From positions 33,736 through 97,735 of the forward strand of contig JAZRVT010000005.1 in NCBI GenBank assembly GCA_045599325.1: DNA of 64,000 nt, read 5' to 3'. Below are positions 32,659-41,846 of the stretch, piece after piece. How positions within the stretch are numbered: position 1 is the stretch's first letter; the number at the start of each line of letters is the position of its first letter. The notes below the pieces were generated by a model. It worked only from the letters and a program-made list of their open reading frames with translations. It was not told the DNA's origin and did no database searches. This DNA is from Cacconaster sp045599325 (lineage in GTDB: Bacteria; Bacteroidota; Bacteroidia; Bacteroidales; UBA932). The translations under genes and the position numbers were made by a program.

Positions 32659-35600
32659 CTATTCCTCCTCGGGTTCAAGTTGCATGAATATGAATTCCTT
32701 ACGCTGCTTCTCCTCCTTGTCGCGGTCTCCGTTGCGGGAGATGATGCCATAGAATACAGGCACGATGATAAGGGTGATGAAGGTTGAGACGAGCAGACCG
32801 CCGATGACGACGATGCCGAGAGGCTGCCACATTTCGGAGCCTTCACCGGTGCTCATTGCCATAGGCACCATACCGAGAAGGGTTGTGAATGCAGTCATAA
32901 GCACAGGGCGCAGACGGGACTTGCCTGAGAGAGCGATAGCCTCATTGAGCTCATATCCGCGGTCACGCATCAGATTGGTGTAGTCCACAAGCACGATACC
33001 GTTCTTGACTACGATACCCACAAGCATAATCGCTCCGAGCGCGCCGATCATATCCAGAGTGGTGTTTGTCAGCCAGAGGGCAAGGACAACGCCGGAGAAT
33101 GCAAACGGCACGGAAAACATAATGATCGCTGGTTTCGACATCGATTCGAACTGCGATGCCATCACGATGTAGACGAGAAGGATGATGAGGAGCATCAGGA
33201 GAATCATATTCCCGAACATCTCCTGCTGGTCCTCATAGTCACCGGCAAGCACTACAGTGATGCCTGACGGAGGTGTCACCGTGTTGACCACGGCCTGTAT
33301 CTGTGCTGCCAGTTCACCGAGTGACGTCTGGTAAGGGAGGGCCTTGACGCTGAGGTAGCGCTGGCGGCTCTTGCGGTCGATGGACTGAGGCGCCCAGTAT
33401 TCTTCGATTTCGGCTATCTCGCTGAGCTTGACACGCGCCCCTGTAGCGGTAGGTATCGTAAGGTCCTGAACGTCGGTGATGGAGTTGCGGTCCTCCTCCT
33501 TCAGGCGGACAACGATGTCATACTCGTCACCGTCCTCCTTGAGGAAACCGGCCGTCGAACCTGTGACACGGTTCCTGATGTACTGAGATACGGTTGCAGA
33601 GTTCAGTCCGTGGAACGCAAGTTTCTCCTTGTCGAGGTTGATCTTGAGTTCAGGACGCTCCTTCTCGCGGCTGATGACCACGTTGCGGGCGTTCGGCACA
33701 TTGTCGATGATTGCCTGGCGCACCTCGGCGGCATATATGTTTGTCTCATTGAAATCATAACCGTAGATCTCGACGTCGACAGTCGATGCACCGCCCATTC
33801 CCATACCTCCTGACGATGTGACCTGGGATTCCACGATCTCAGGGTAGCGGGCAATCTCCTGGCGGATGACTTCAGCGATCTCATCGATCGAGCGCTCGCG
33901 CTCGTTCTTCTTGTTGCAGACCACAGTCATCGAGATCTTGTAGTTGTTGGTCGAGGAGAAGAGCGCTCCGATGCTGCTGTCATCGTTGCTGCCGGCAGAA
34001 GTGGAGAGGCGCTCGAGTTCAGGGATGAGTTCCTTGAACCTTGCCTCAAGGGACCGCGCGGTCTTGAGTGTCTCGTCGATGCGGGTTCCGCTCTGGAGTT
34101 CGATGGTCACGCTGACACGGCCGTTGTCGCTGGACTGCATGAAGTCAGTTCCCACCTTGCCCATAACTGCCGGGAGCATAGATGCTGCGAAGAAGAGCAC
34201 TGCAATGATGAGTGTGAGTGCCTTGTGGCTGAGGCACCAGCGCAGCAGGCTGGCATACCAGTGGTCGACTTTGTCAAGGAACTTGACGACAGTCTTGTCA
34301 TACCAGGTTTCCTTCTGCCTGCCTTCGATGAGCTTGCCGTCGACAACCTTGGCCTGTCTTGCCTTGAGTATCTTGGAGCAGAGCATCGGGATGAGTGAGA
34401 TGGCCACGATGGTGGATGTGGTCACAACTATCGTCACAATCCAGCCGAGTTCCTTGAAGAGGGTTCCTGCAAGACCTGTGAGCATTGTCAGAGGGATGAA
34501 CACTGCTGCGATGACGAGAGTTGTCGCGATTACGGAAGTCCATACCTCGTTTGTCGCATAAATTGCAGCCTCGTGAGGTGATGAGCCGCGGTCGATATGC
34601 TTGTTGATATTCTCCAGGACCACAATCGCATCGTCCACCACCATACCGATGGCCACTGTCAGAGCGGACAGTGAGATGATGTTGAGCGAACTGTTCGTCA
34701 CCATAAGGTAGATAAAGGAGACAATCAGCGCGATAGGGATCGTGATGCTGATGATGAGGGTGGCCCTCCATTTTCCGAGGAAGAAGAGCATCACGAGGAC
34801 AACGAACAGGAGTGCATAGAGGATTGACTCCTCGAGAGAGCCGATAGCTCCTTCGATATCCTCGGAGGAGTCATAGATCATTGACACTTCGATATCGGAA
34901 GGAAGTGTCTTCTCTATCTTCGCCAGTTCCTTGCGCACGTCACGGCAGACCTGAACGGTATTGGAGCCTGACTTCTTGGCAACCATCATACGGACAGCCT
35001 CCTGGCCGTTGAACTTCTCGTCAAGGCTCAGGTCCTTGATGGTGTCACGGACAGCTGCGAGGTCGCGGATGAATATCTTCTGGCCTGTAGGCAGCGCAGC
35101 GACCACTATGTCGGCGATGTCAGCGCTGTTCTCATACTCGCTGCGGACCTGCATCTGGTACTGCTGCTTCTCCATCTTGACGGTTCCGCTGGAGAGATTG
35201 AGGTTGTTGGCGCTCACGGCAGCGGAGACCTGCTCGAGTGTCAGGTTGTAGGCATCCAGTTTGGACTGGTCGATATCGATGTAGACATATCTGTCCGGAG
35301 CACCGGAAATGGAGACCGTACCGATGCCGTTGATGCGGTTCAGCTGAGGGATCACCTCATCGTTCAGAATCTTCTCAAGACCCGGATAACTCTCCTTTGC
35401 GGTGAACGCATACTGGATGATAGGCATCAGGCTTGAGTTGAGCTTGAAGATGGTCGGGCTCTGGCATCCGTCAGGAAGTGCGCTCTTGACCATATCCACA
35501 TAGGACCGGACATCGTTTGCGGCCTCGTCGCGGTTTGTGCCCCACTCGAGTTCAAGGTTCACGACTGACATATTGTCCTTGGAGGTGGATGTGAGCTCCT

Positions 35601-35832
35601 TGAGGCCGTCCACGGAGGTCACCGCATTCTCTATGGTCTTCGTGACATTCGTCTCAATCTCGCTCGCGCTCGCGCCAGGATATGTCGTCATCACCGTGAT
35701 GAAAGGCATATCCATCTCCGGGAACTGGTCGATAGGCAGTCTCATCAGCGAGAAGAGGCCGATGACAATGACTGCCACAAAGACCAGAGCCGTTGTGATC
35801 GGCTTGTTTATGGCTGTTTTGTAGATGCTCAT
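32659..35832 (-). CDS. RND efflux transporter permease subunit
   Basis: The 1057-residue product has twelve predicted membrane helices and two large periplasmic loops, as in AcrB/MdtB-type pumps: FVAVIVIGLFSLMRLPIDQFPEMD, LEWGTNRDEAANDV, IGMVVDDAIVVLENI (proton-relay aspartates), GLAGTLFKELGW and LVGIVVKNGIVLVDYTNLM. It sits in the inner membrane and would export drugs, bile-type compounds or lipids. The neighbouring genes supply adaptor and outer-membrane channel, so the tripartite pump is complete. Confidence 0.95.
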   Translation of the reverse strand: MSIYKTAINKPITTALVFVAVIVIGLFSLMRLPIDQFPEMDMPFITVMTTYPGASASEIETNVTKTIENAVTSVDGLKELTSTSKDNMSVVNLELEWGTNRDEAANDVRSYVDMVKSALPDGCQSPTIFKLNSSLMPIIQYAFTAKESYPGLEKILNDEVIPQLNRINGIGTVSISGAPDRYVYIDIDQSKLDAYNLTLEQVSAAVSANNLNLSSGTVKMEKQQYQMQVRSEYENSADIADIVVAALPTGQKIFIRDLAAVRDTIKDLSLDEKFNGQEAVRMMVAKKSGSNTVQVCRDVRKELAKIEKTLPSDIEVSMIYDSSEDIEGAIGSLEESILYALLFVVLVMLFFLGKWRATLIISITIPIALIVSFIYLMVTNSSLNIISLSALTVAIGMVVDDAIVVLENINKHIDRGSSPHEAAIYATNEVWTSVIATTLVIAAVFIPLTMLTGLAGTLFKELGWIVTIVVTTSTIVAISLIPMLCSKILKARQAKVVDGKLIEGRQKETWYDKTVVKFLDKVDHWYASLLRWCLSHKALTLIIAVLFFAASMLPAVMGKVGTDFMQSSDNGRVSVTIELQSGTRIDETLKTARSLEARFKELIPELERLSTSAGSNDDSSIGALFSSTNNYKISMTVVCNKKNERERSIDEIAEVIRQEIARYPEIVESQVTSSGGMGMGGASTVDVEIYGYDFNETNIYAAEVRQAIIDNVPNARNVVISREKERPELKINLDKEKLAFHGLNSATVSQYIRNRVTGSTAGFLKEDGDEYDIVVRLKEEDRNSITDVQDLTIPTATGARVKLSEIAEIEEYWAPQSIDRKSRQRYLSVKALPYQTSLGELAAQIQAVVNTVTPPSGITVVLAGDYEDQQEMFGNMILLMLLIILLVYIVMASQFESMSKPAIIMFSVPFAFSGVVLALWLTNTTLDMIGALGAIMLVGIVVKNGIVLVDYTNLMRDRGYELNEAIALSGKSRLRPVLMTAFTTLLGMVPMAMSTGEGSEMWQPLGIVVIGGLLVSTFITLIIVPVFYGIISRNGDRDKEEKQRKEFIFMQLEPEEE

Positions 35833-35833
35833 C

Positions 35834-36850
35834 CTATTTCTCCTCTGCTAATTTGATCTTTGAACCGTCGACGAGCTTGGCCTGGCCTGTGGTGACGAGC
35901 ATATCGCCTTCGCTGAGCTCATCGCTGATGATTTCGATGTTCTCGTCAAATCTCTGACCCATCTGCACGAACACGCGCTTCGCGACTCCGCCGCCGTCGA
36001 TGAACACGTAGCGGTCGTTGGAACCGGTCATCTTGAGGACAGCCTGATAAGGGACCACCATAGCATTTGCGAGGCCCATCGACATCGAGGTCTTCACATA
36101 CATACCGGGACGCAGCTTCCATCCGCTGTTAGGGATGCGCAGCTTGACCTGGAAGGTGTGAGATGCCGGGTCCACTGTAGGGTAGACTATTTCGACAGTT
36201 GCAGGGAAAGTCTCACCGGGGAAAATGTCGGAGGCGATGTCAACCTTCATACCCTTCTGTACATACGGGTAATAGGTCTCAGGAACCGCGATAAGGGCCT
36301 TGAGCGTGCTTATCTGAGTGAGGACGAGGATAGGCTGACCGCTGTAGAGTTCGCCGTCCTCATAGTTCTTGGCGGAGATGACACCTGAGAACTGAGCCTT
36401 CACATAGGTATTCTTCTCGAGGAAGTCCAGGCTTTCCTTGGTCTGGTCATAGCTGAGCTTCGTCTGGTCGTAGGTCTGCTGTGACACAGAACCGCTCTCG
36501 CGGAGGGCCTCCATCCTTTCAAGCTGCACGCCGAGGTTGGTGTAGGTCAGTTTCGTGGTTGTGTACTGGTTCTGGTCCATCCTCACGAGCATCGCACCCT
36601 GCTGCACGCTGTTGCCGACTTCGACATAGATATGCTCGATCTTTCCTGTCAGGGAAGGGGCGACATTCATTGTCTGGTATCCCTGCAGAGTGGTCGAAAA
36701 CTCTAGCGTGCGGTTGATTTCTGATATGGTGATCGGGGTTGTGGAGACCAGTTCCTCGCGGACGACCTCCTGCTGAACCTGCTGCTGTCCCTGGCAGGAG
36801 ACAAGGGCCAGGGCTGCAATTCCCAGAAGTGACAGAACTTTGTATTTCAT
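35834..36850 (-). CDS. RND efflux periplasmic adaptor (membrane fusion protein)
   Basis: The 338-residue product has a lipoprotein signal (KVLSLLGIAALALVSCQG), a barrel-sandwich region (MNVAPSLTGKIEHIYVEVGNSVQQGAMLVRMD), a short coiled-coil hairpin (about 100-140) and beta-barrel segments (KVDIASDIFPGETFPATVEIVYP; RPGMYVKTSM). It links permease and channel. It lies 1 base upstream of the permease and 10 bases downstream of the TolC-like gene. Confidence 0.94.
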   Translation of the reverse strand: MKYKVLSLLGIAALALVSCQGQQQVQQEVVREELVSTTPITISEINRTLEFSTTLQGYQTMNVAPSLTGKIEHIYVEVGNSVQQGAMLVRMDQNQYTTTKLTYTNLGVQLERMEALRESGSVSQQTYDQTKLSYDQTKESLDFLEKNTYVKAQFSGVISAKNYEDGELYSGQPILVLTQISTLKALIAVPETYYPYVQKGMKVDIASDIFPGETFPATVEIVYPTVDPASHTFQVKLRIPNSGWKLRPGMYVKTSMSMGLANAMVVPYQAVLKMTGSNDRYVFIDGGGVAKRVFVQMGQRFDENIEIISDELSEGDMLVTTGQAKLVDGSKIKLAEEK

Positions 36851-36860
36851 ATGTCTATTA

Positions 36861-38147
36861 TTATTTGTTCAGAAGTTTTTCAAGTGAGATCCGTGCATTG
36901 ATGATTTCCAGGAGAGCCTGCACGTAGTTGCTCTGGGCGGAGATCAGGCTTGTGCCTGAGTTGGTCACATCCATTGCGGAAGCGACTCCGTACTGATATT
37001 TCTTCGCAATGCTGTCGAAGACGCGGCCTGCCACATCGACACTCTGCTTCTGCACCTCGAACTTCTCGATTGCGCTGCGGAGGTTGTAGATGCACTGCCT
37101 GTACTGCACATTCAGGGCGAGCTCAGTGTCCTCAAGGGTATTGAGCTGCTTCTTGTAGGCGAGGACAGCGTCCTTGTGAGCGGCTGTGGCCTTGCCTGAA
37201 GTGAAGATAGGAAGACTGAGCTGCACGCCCATCATAGTCGGCGGGGTCATATTCATGGTTGCCTCATCGCTGAAGTATTTCTTTGCATTGTACTGATGGT
37301 AAACACTGACCGTCGGACCGTATGAGAGGCCGGTCATCGCAATCTGCTTCTTAGCGAGGTCGGTGCTCTTCCTGAGGAGCTGCCAGTCATAGTTGTTCTC
37401 TATTTCGAATTCCTCTCCGAGGAGCTCTGACGCATATCCGATATTCATAATGTCCTCTATGCCGTCAGTGAGGACGATATCCGTCTCCTCATCGACACAG
37501 AGATATATCCTCAATGAGTTGTAGAGCATCTCGAGGGAACGTCTGGTGGCCTCTACGGTGTTCTGCATAGTGGCGACCTGCACTTTGAGCTGGTCGGCAT
37601 CGGTCTGTTCGGTCATTCCGACCTCCACTGACTTGAGGGACATTTCATACAGCTGCTGCATGCTCTTGAGATTCCTCTCGAGGAGAGAAACCGACTCCTC
37701 AGTGGCGAGCACTGAGAAATAGATTGTCTCGACCTGGTCACGGATGTCCTTCTCGCTCTTCAGCAGGCTGATGTCAGCCATCTTCCTGGAGATGTCCGCC
37801 AGCTGGATCCCTACAATCGCGGCTCCGTTGAGGCCCATCGAAGTGGTGATGCCCAATGAAGCATACGGCGGCATTGAGATCTGGAAGGTGCCAAGGTCCA
37901 TCTTATATCCGAAGTAGTTGGAGTAGTCGACGCTTCCGTTGACCTGGGGGAGTATGGAAGCGATCGCCTGCCAGCGGCTGGCCTGGGCTTTCTGCACATC
38001 GATGGATGCGTTCTGGATGGTGCGGTTATGGTCAACCGCATACTCCTTGGCCTGCTGGAGTGAAAGGGTGAGCCTGCCTTCAGCATTTGCCGTCAGGCAC
38101 ATCACCGTCAGTGAAAGAATAAATATTACAGCTTTTCTCATATACAT
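36861..38147 (-). CDS. TolC-family outer membrane efflux protein
   Basis: The 428-residue product has a signal peptide (RKAVIFILSLTVMCLTANA) and the two-repeat helical pattern of TolC (QAKEYAVDHNRTIQNASIDVQKAQASRWQ; NSGTSLISAQSNYVQALLEIINARISLEKLL). It is the first gene of the efflux operon. A strong promoter and a 15-bp hairpin lie immediately upstream, leaving the start codon (38147, or 38141) directly after the hairpin. Confidence 0.94.
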   Translation of the reverse strand: MYMRKAVIFILSLTVMCLTANAEGRLTLSLQQAKEYAVDHNRTIQNASIDVQKAQASRWQAIASILPQVNGSVDYSNYFGYKMDLGTFQISMPPYASLGITTSMGLNGAAIVGIQLADISRKMADISLLKSEKDIRDQVETIYFSVLATEESVSLLERNLKSMQQLYEMSLKSVEVGMTEQTDADQLKVQVATMQNTVEATRRSLEMLYNSLRIYLCVDEETDIVLTDGIEDIMNIGYASELLGEEFEIENNYDWQLLRKSTDLAKKQIAMTGLSYGPTVSVYHQYNAKKYFSDEATMNMTPPTMMGVQLSLPIFTSGKATAAHKDAVLAYKKQLNTLEDTELALNVQYRQCIYNLRSAIEKFEVQKQSVDVAGRVFDSIAKKYQYGVASAMDVTNSGTSLISAQSNYVQALLEIINARISLEKLLNK

Positions 38148-38148
38148 A

Positions 38149-38183
38149 AAATTTGCGCCTTCGACTGGCGAAGGCGCAAATTT
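38149..38183 (-). other. 15-bp perfect hairpin abutting the TolC start codon
   Basis: The arms AAATTTGCGCCTTCG and CGAAGGCGCAAATTT flank a 5-base loop. On the minus strand the stem is followed by TTTT and then the ATG. It could terminate transcription from the M28 gene, or form a 5' RNA structure in the efflux message, since the -7 element overlaps its upstream arm. Confidence 0.75.
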
Positions 38184-38207
38184 ACTGCAAAAATCAAGCC
38201 TTTCAAA
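38177..38207 (-). promoter_or_regulatory. Complete Bacteroidota promoter for the efflux operon
   Basis: On the minus strand TTTG (38207-38204), exactly 19 bases, then TAAATTTG (38184-38177) matches the TTTG-N19-TAnnTTTG consensus. The predicted transcript start falls inside the hairpin. Confidence 0.75.
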
Positions 38208-38215
38208 GAAAATGG

Positions 38216-39763
38216 CTACTCTTTATATAATCCTTCCCTTGAAAGCAGATAGTCCAGATTGGCGATTCCGTAGAGAACTGCAGCAGTAACCGTCGCAGAG
38301 TGGTTCATATACTCAGGGATGACCTTGTCATATGTGTCACAGTCGGTATGCCATATCTCGCGGTACTCGAAGTTGTATCCGAGAGGGTCCTGCTCGCTGA
38401 ACGATATGGCAGGCACCCCGTTGATGGAGAAATATGCGTGGTCGCTGCCACCGGCGCGCGTCGGTCGCGGCCCCGGCTCCCCTTCTCTCCTTGAGACTGT
38501 GAACGGGAACCTCGGATCGATCTCTTTCAAAGGTTCGCACACCTTGACGAAGTCGTCATACATTGCCGGAGGGACATTGATGCCCATAGCACAGAGAGGG
38601 CCGCCGTCGCGGTTGAAATAGTTGGATATCCGCTCCAGAGGCACTGTCCTGTTCTCAACGAAATACTTTGAGCCGAGAAGGCCGAATTCCTCGCCTGTCC
38701 AGACGCAGAAGAGAATGGTGCGCTTAGGCTTTGCGCCCGCGGCAGCAAGCAGCCGGGCGGACTCAAGAGTGATTGACACTCCGTTACCGTCATCAACAGC
38801 TCCGCCGGCGGTATCGTATGCATCCAGATGGCCGCCGCACATCACATACTCATCCGGATATTTGCTTCCGCGCAAGATGCCGATCACGTTGTGATACTTG
38901 ACAGGTCCGCGGTAGAAGTGGTTGCGGATGTCGAACTCCAGCAGGAAATACTCCTTGCGGAGCACCTTGTCATAGATTATGTCATACTGTTTCTCGTCGA
39001 GCTTGATGTCGCAGACGGCCGGGAGGTTCTCCATAGTGAGCTTGTAGCAGTTCTTGCGGTCGTATAGAATCTGCATAGGAAGCTTTGCCGACTGGATGAA
39101 CCCCAGCACTCCCGCCTCCACCATTTCGCGGTAGAACAGGGCCGGCTCTTCAACCGGTTTCAGGAGTTCCTTCGGAGAATCAGGATGTTCGCGGTTGTAG
39201 CGGAAAATCTCACCGTTCTGACGCTCTATGTCCGCGTTGACGGCCTTGATGGAGTCGCGCTTTGCGTCAGCTTCAGCGGACCAGTCGAGAGGGAAGCCGC
39301 TTGACTTGCCTCCGACAAGCACCCAGGAGCCCTTGAGCGCACCTTTCATACGTTCGAACTCACGCTGGTTCTTCGGCTCGATGAGCACACGGCCCCTCTG
39401 GATCCCCTTGGTTCCGGCGGTATAGGAAGGAGTGCCGAAATGGAGCTTCATCCCGTCGTCGCTCAACATCCTGCCCGACCACGGTCCACGGTTGAAGCCG
39501 ACGTTGATCTCACCCACTTCCTGAACCTTGACCTCGAGACCCCACGACTCGAACTGCTCCTTCACCCAGGCCTCAGCCTCAGTCAGAGCGGCAGAACCTA
39601 TGAGACGGCCTCCGATCCTGTTGGCGAGGAAATCGTCGTGGTCCATTGTCCTGTTGTCGGCAGTGCCTGTTTCGATGATCTTCCTGACCACTTTGTCCTG
39701 TGCACACACCGGAGCGGCAGCAGTGGCGAACACTGCCAGAACTATCAGAATTAATCTCTTCAT
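38216..39763 (-). CDS. M28-family zinc peptidase, exported
   Basis: The 515-residue product has a signal peptide (KRLILIVLAVFATAAAPVCAQ) and a PA-domain-like insert (about 170-280). The M28 metal site is complete: MCGGHLDAYD, GAVDDGNGVS, CVWTGEEFGLLGS, NRDGGP, GSDHAYF and WHTDCDTYD. It would be a periplasmic or surface aminopeptidase or carboxypeptidase. It lies between the efflux operon and rfbA on the same strand, separated from each by its own signals. Confidence 0.92.
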   Translation of the reverse strand: MKRLILIVLAVFATAAAPVCAQDKVVRKIIETGTADNRTMDHDDFLANRIGGRLIGSAALTEAEAWVKEQFESWGLEVKVQEVGEINVGFNRGPWSGRMLSDDGMKLHFGTPSYTAGTKGIQRGRVLIEPKNQREFERMKGALKGSWVLVGGKSSGFPLDWSAEADAKRDSIKAVNADIERQNGEIFRYNREHPDSPKELLKPVEEPALFYREMVEAGVLGFIQSAKLPMQILYDRKNCYKLTMENLPAVCDIKLDEKQYDIIYDKVLRKEYFLLEFDIRNHFYRGPVKYHNVIGILRGSKYPDEYVMCGGHLDAYDTAGGAVDDGNGVSITLESARLLAAAGAKPKRTILFCVWTGEEFGLLGSKYFVENRTVPLERISNYFNRDGGPLCAMGINVPPAMYDDFVKVCEPLKEIDPRFPFTVSRREGEPGPRPTRAGGSDHAYFSINGVPAISFSEQDPLGYNFEYREIWHTDCDTYDKVIPEYMNHSATVTAAVLYGIANLDYLLSREGLYKE

Positions 39764-39778
39764 ATCAGATGGTTTTTG

Positions 39779-40654
39779 TTATTCCCCCGCAATCCGGAGC
39801 AGATACTGCCCGTATTGGTTCTTAATCATAGGACCGGCAAGTTCACGGAGTTTCTCCGCATCGATCCAGCCGTTCTCAAATGCCAGCTCCTCGAGGCAGG
39901 CTATCTTCTGGCCCGTACGCTTTTCGAGTGTCTCCACGAAGATGGACGCATCGGCAAGACTGTCGTGAGTGCCTGTGTCAAGCCAGGCGAAGCCGCGGCC
40001 CAGTGTCTGGACCTTCAGCTGTCCGGCTGAGAGGAAACTCTGGTTCACTGTGGTAATCTCCAGTTCACCCCGGGCCGACGGTTTTATCGTCTTTGCGACC
40101 TCCACCACCTTGTTCGGGTAGAAATAAAGTCCGACGACCGCATAATTGCTCTTCGGCATCTTCGGTTTCTCCTCGATGCTCAGGCAGTTGCCATCCTTGT
40201 CGAACTCAGCCACCCCGTAGCGCTCAGGGTCGTTGACCCAATAGCCGAACACAGTGGCCTTGTTATCCTCTTCCGCTGTGCGGACCGCTTCACGGAGCAT
40301 CTCAGTAAAACCCGCGCCGTGGAAGATATTGTCCCCAAGCACAAGGCAGGCGCAGTCGTCGCCCACAAACTCCTCGCCGATTATGAATGCCTGCGCCAGA
40401 CCGTCCGGAGATGGCTGCTCGGCATATGAGAATGAGACTCCGTAGTCAGAACCGTCACCGAGCAGACGTTTGAACCCGGGCAGGTCCTGAGGGGTCGAAA
40501 TAATGAGGATGTCGCGGATTCCGGCAAGCACCAGTGCACTTATCGGATAGTAGACCATCGGTTTGTCGTATATCGGGAGCAACTGTTTGCTCACCCCCTT
40601 GGTAATCGGGTAAAGGCGGGTGCCGGAACCTCCGGCAAGTACTATTCCTTTCAT
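39779..40654 (-). CDS. rfbA: Glucose-1-phosphate thymidylyltransferase
   Basis: The 291-residue product has LAGGSGTRLYPITKGVSKQLLPIYDKPMVYYP, LVLGDNIFHGAGF and the C-terminal region LAWLDTGTHDSL-like (FAWLDTGTHDSLADA), as in RfbA/RmlA. It makes dTDP-glucose, the first step to dTDP-rhamnose and other deoxysugars. The rfbB/C/D genes are not adjacent. Its start overlaps the AraC-type gene by 4 bases, so the two are coupled. Confidence 0.95.
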   Translation of the reverse strand: MKGIVLAGGSGTRLYPITKGVSKQLLPIYDKPMVYYPISALVLAGIRDILIISTPQDLPGFKRLLGDGSDYGVSFSYAEQPSPDGLAQAFIIGEEFVGDDCACLVLGDNIFHGAGFTEMLREAVRTAEEDNKATVFGYWVNDPERYGVAEFDKDGNCLSIEEKPKMPKSNYAVVGLYFYPNKVVEVAKTIKPSARGELEITTVNQSFLSAGQLKVQTLGRGFAWLDTGTHDSLADASIFVETLEKRTGQKIACLEELAFENGWIDAEKLRELAGPMIKNQYGQYLLRIAGE

Positions 40655-41805
40655 TGTTTTGTCTCCTGGCGTGTCTCAGCCGGGCTCTGTTTCTTGAAAC
40701 GTGTGTAATTTCTGTAGAATGAGGACTTGCTTCTGAAACCGCTCTTGATTGCGATGTCACCGAGAGATTCGGAAGTCGTCCTGATCAGGTTCTCAGCATA
40801 GTCCGCCCTCATCGAATTTATGAAATCCGAGAAGGAGGCGCCGTATTTCTTGTGGATGAATTCAGAGAGATATGTGCGGTTGGTCCCGACCATCCTCGAC
40901 AGCCAGTCGAGTGAGATGTCGGGATTGAGGTAGAATCTTTTTCCGATGCACTTCTCCACTCGCGCCAGAATGACTTCGGACGCCGCCTCGGATGGGGATT
41001 CGGCAGAAGATCCGGATTCAGGCACAGGACTCTTCAGGTGGATGCCGGAGAGCAGGTTGAGGTCGTCAAGAGACATCTCCTGCTGGTAGCCGTAGGTGAT
41101 GAGAAGAATCAGAGCAATGCAGATAATGGGGCTTCCGATCATATAAAGAGTCGGCACTTCGGCCCCGCGCGGGAACGGACGCGAGAGGAAGAACAATGTG
41201 GCGAGTGCAAGAAGCACAAGCGCTGCGCAGATGCTGCGGTTGCCGATGGCAAAGTCCTCCTCGACATTCGAATAGTATTCCTTCAGCTTGCGGTGGTGTT
41301 GCGCCAGTGCCTTCGAGGCGCTGACAATGCCGAGTGCCAGGAGAATGAGCACGGCTGACCTGTAGATGTACGAGCCGATGACACGCTTGACCCAGAAGAT
41401 CACGGGAGACGAGGCGTTCAGCCCTTCACCGAAGGTGACGAGCTTGCAGTAATATTCGGCAGTCCCGAAGCCCATTGCGGTGTAGAGGATCAGGTTCGAC
41501 GCGCTGATTGCGGCCGCTGTGTATAACATAATCTTCAGAACCTTCTTCGAGGTACTCTTCGTGAGCGCAGTGAAGAAATTATATACAAGAAACGGTATGA
41601 AAAGGACTGCCGTGGTGGAGACCCAGTCCAGAAGGAAAGTGATTCCAAGGTTCTGAAGCTTTCCGAATACAAGGTAGATGAAGGCCACTGCGAAATCGAG
41701 CATCAGCCATACCATATTGCGCTGATGCCTTGTCCTTGTCAGAGCGGAGAGGAACAGCGCTCCGAGCAGGGCGACCATCGAGGGGAGTAAAAGCAGCACT
41801 TCCAT
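40651..41805 (-). CDS. Membrane-anchored AraC-family transcriptional regulator
   Basis: The 384-residue product has about seven hydrophobic segments in its N-terminal 240 residues (MEVLLLLPSMVALLGALFLSA; MLDFAVAFIYLVFG; others) and a C-terminal AraC helix-turn-helix (about 290-375: ISLDWLSRMVGTNRTYLSEFIHKKYG; SLGDIAIKSGFRSKSSFYRNYTRFK). Such proteins are common in Bacteroidota; the membrane part probably senses an unknown signal. Coupling to rfbA suggests it is transcribed with, but does not necessarily regulate, sugar nucleotide synthesis. Confidence 0.9.
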   Translation of the reverse strand: MEVLLLLPSMVALLGALFLSALTRTRHQRNMVWLMLDFAVAFIYLVFGKLQNLGITFLLDWVSTTAVLFIPFLVYNFFTALTKSTSKKVLKIMLYTAAAISASNLILYTAMGFGTAEYYCKLVTFGEGLNASSPVIFWVKRVIGSYIYRSAVLILLALGIVSASKALAQHHRKLKEYYSNVEEDFAIGNRSICAALVLLALATLFFLSRPFPRGAEVPTLYMIGSPIICIALILLITYGYQQEMSLDDLNLLSGIHLKSPVPESGSSAESPSEAASEVILARVEKCIGKRFYLNPDISLDWLSRMVGTNRTYLSEFIHKKYGASFSDFINSMRADYAENLIRTTSESLGDIAIKSGFRSKSSFYRNYTRFKKQSPAETRQETKQ

Positions 41806-41846
41806 ATCACAAAACTACTCAACTTGAATCAAAAATGCAACAAGTG

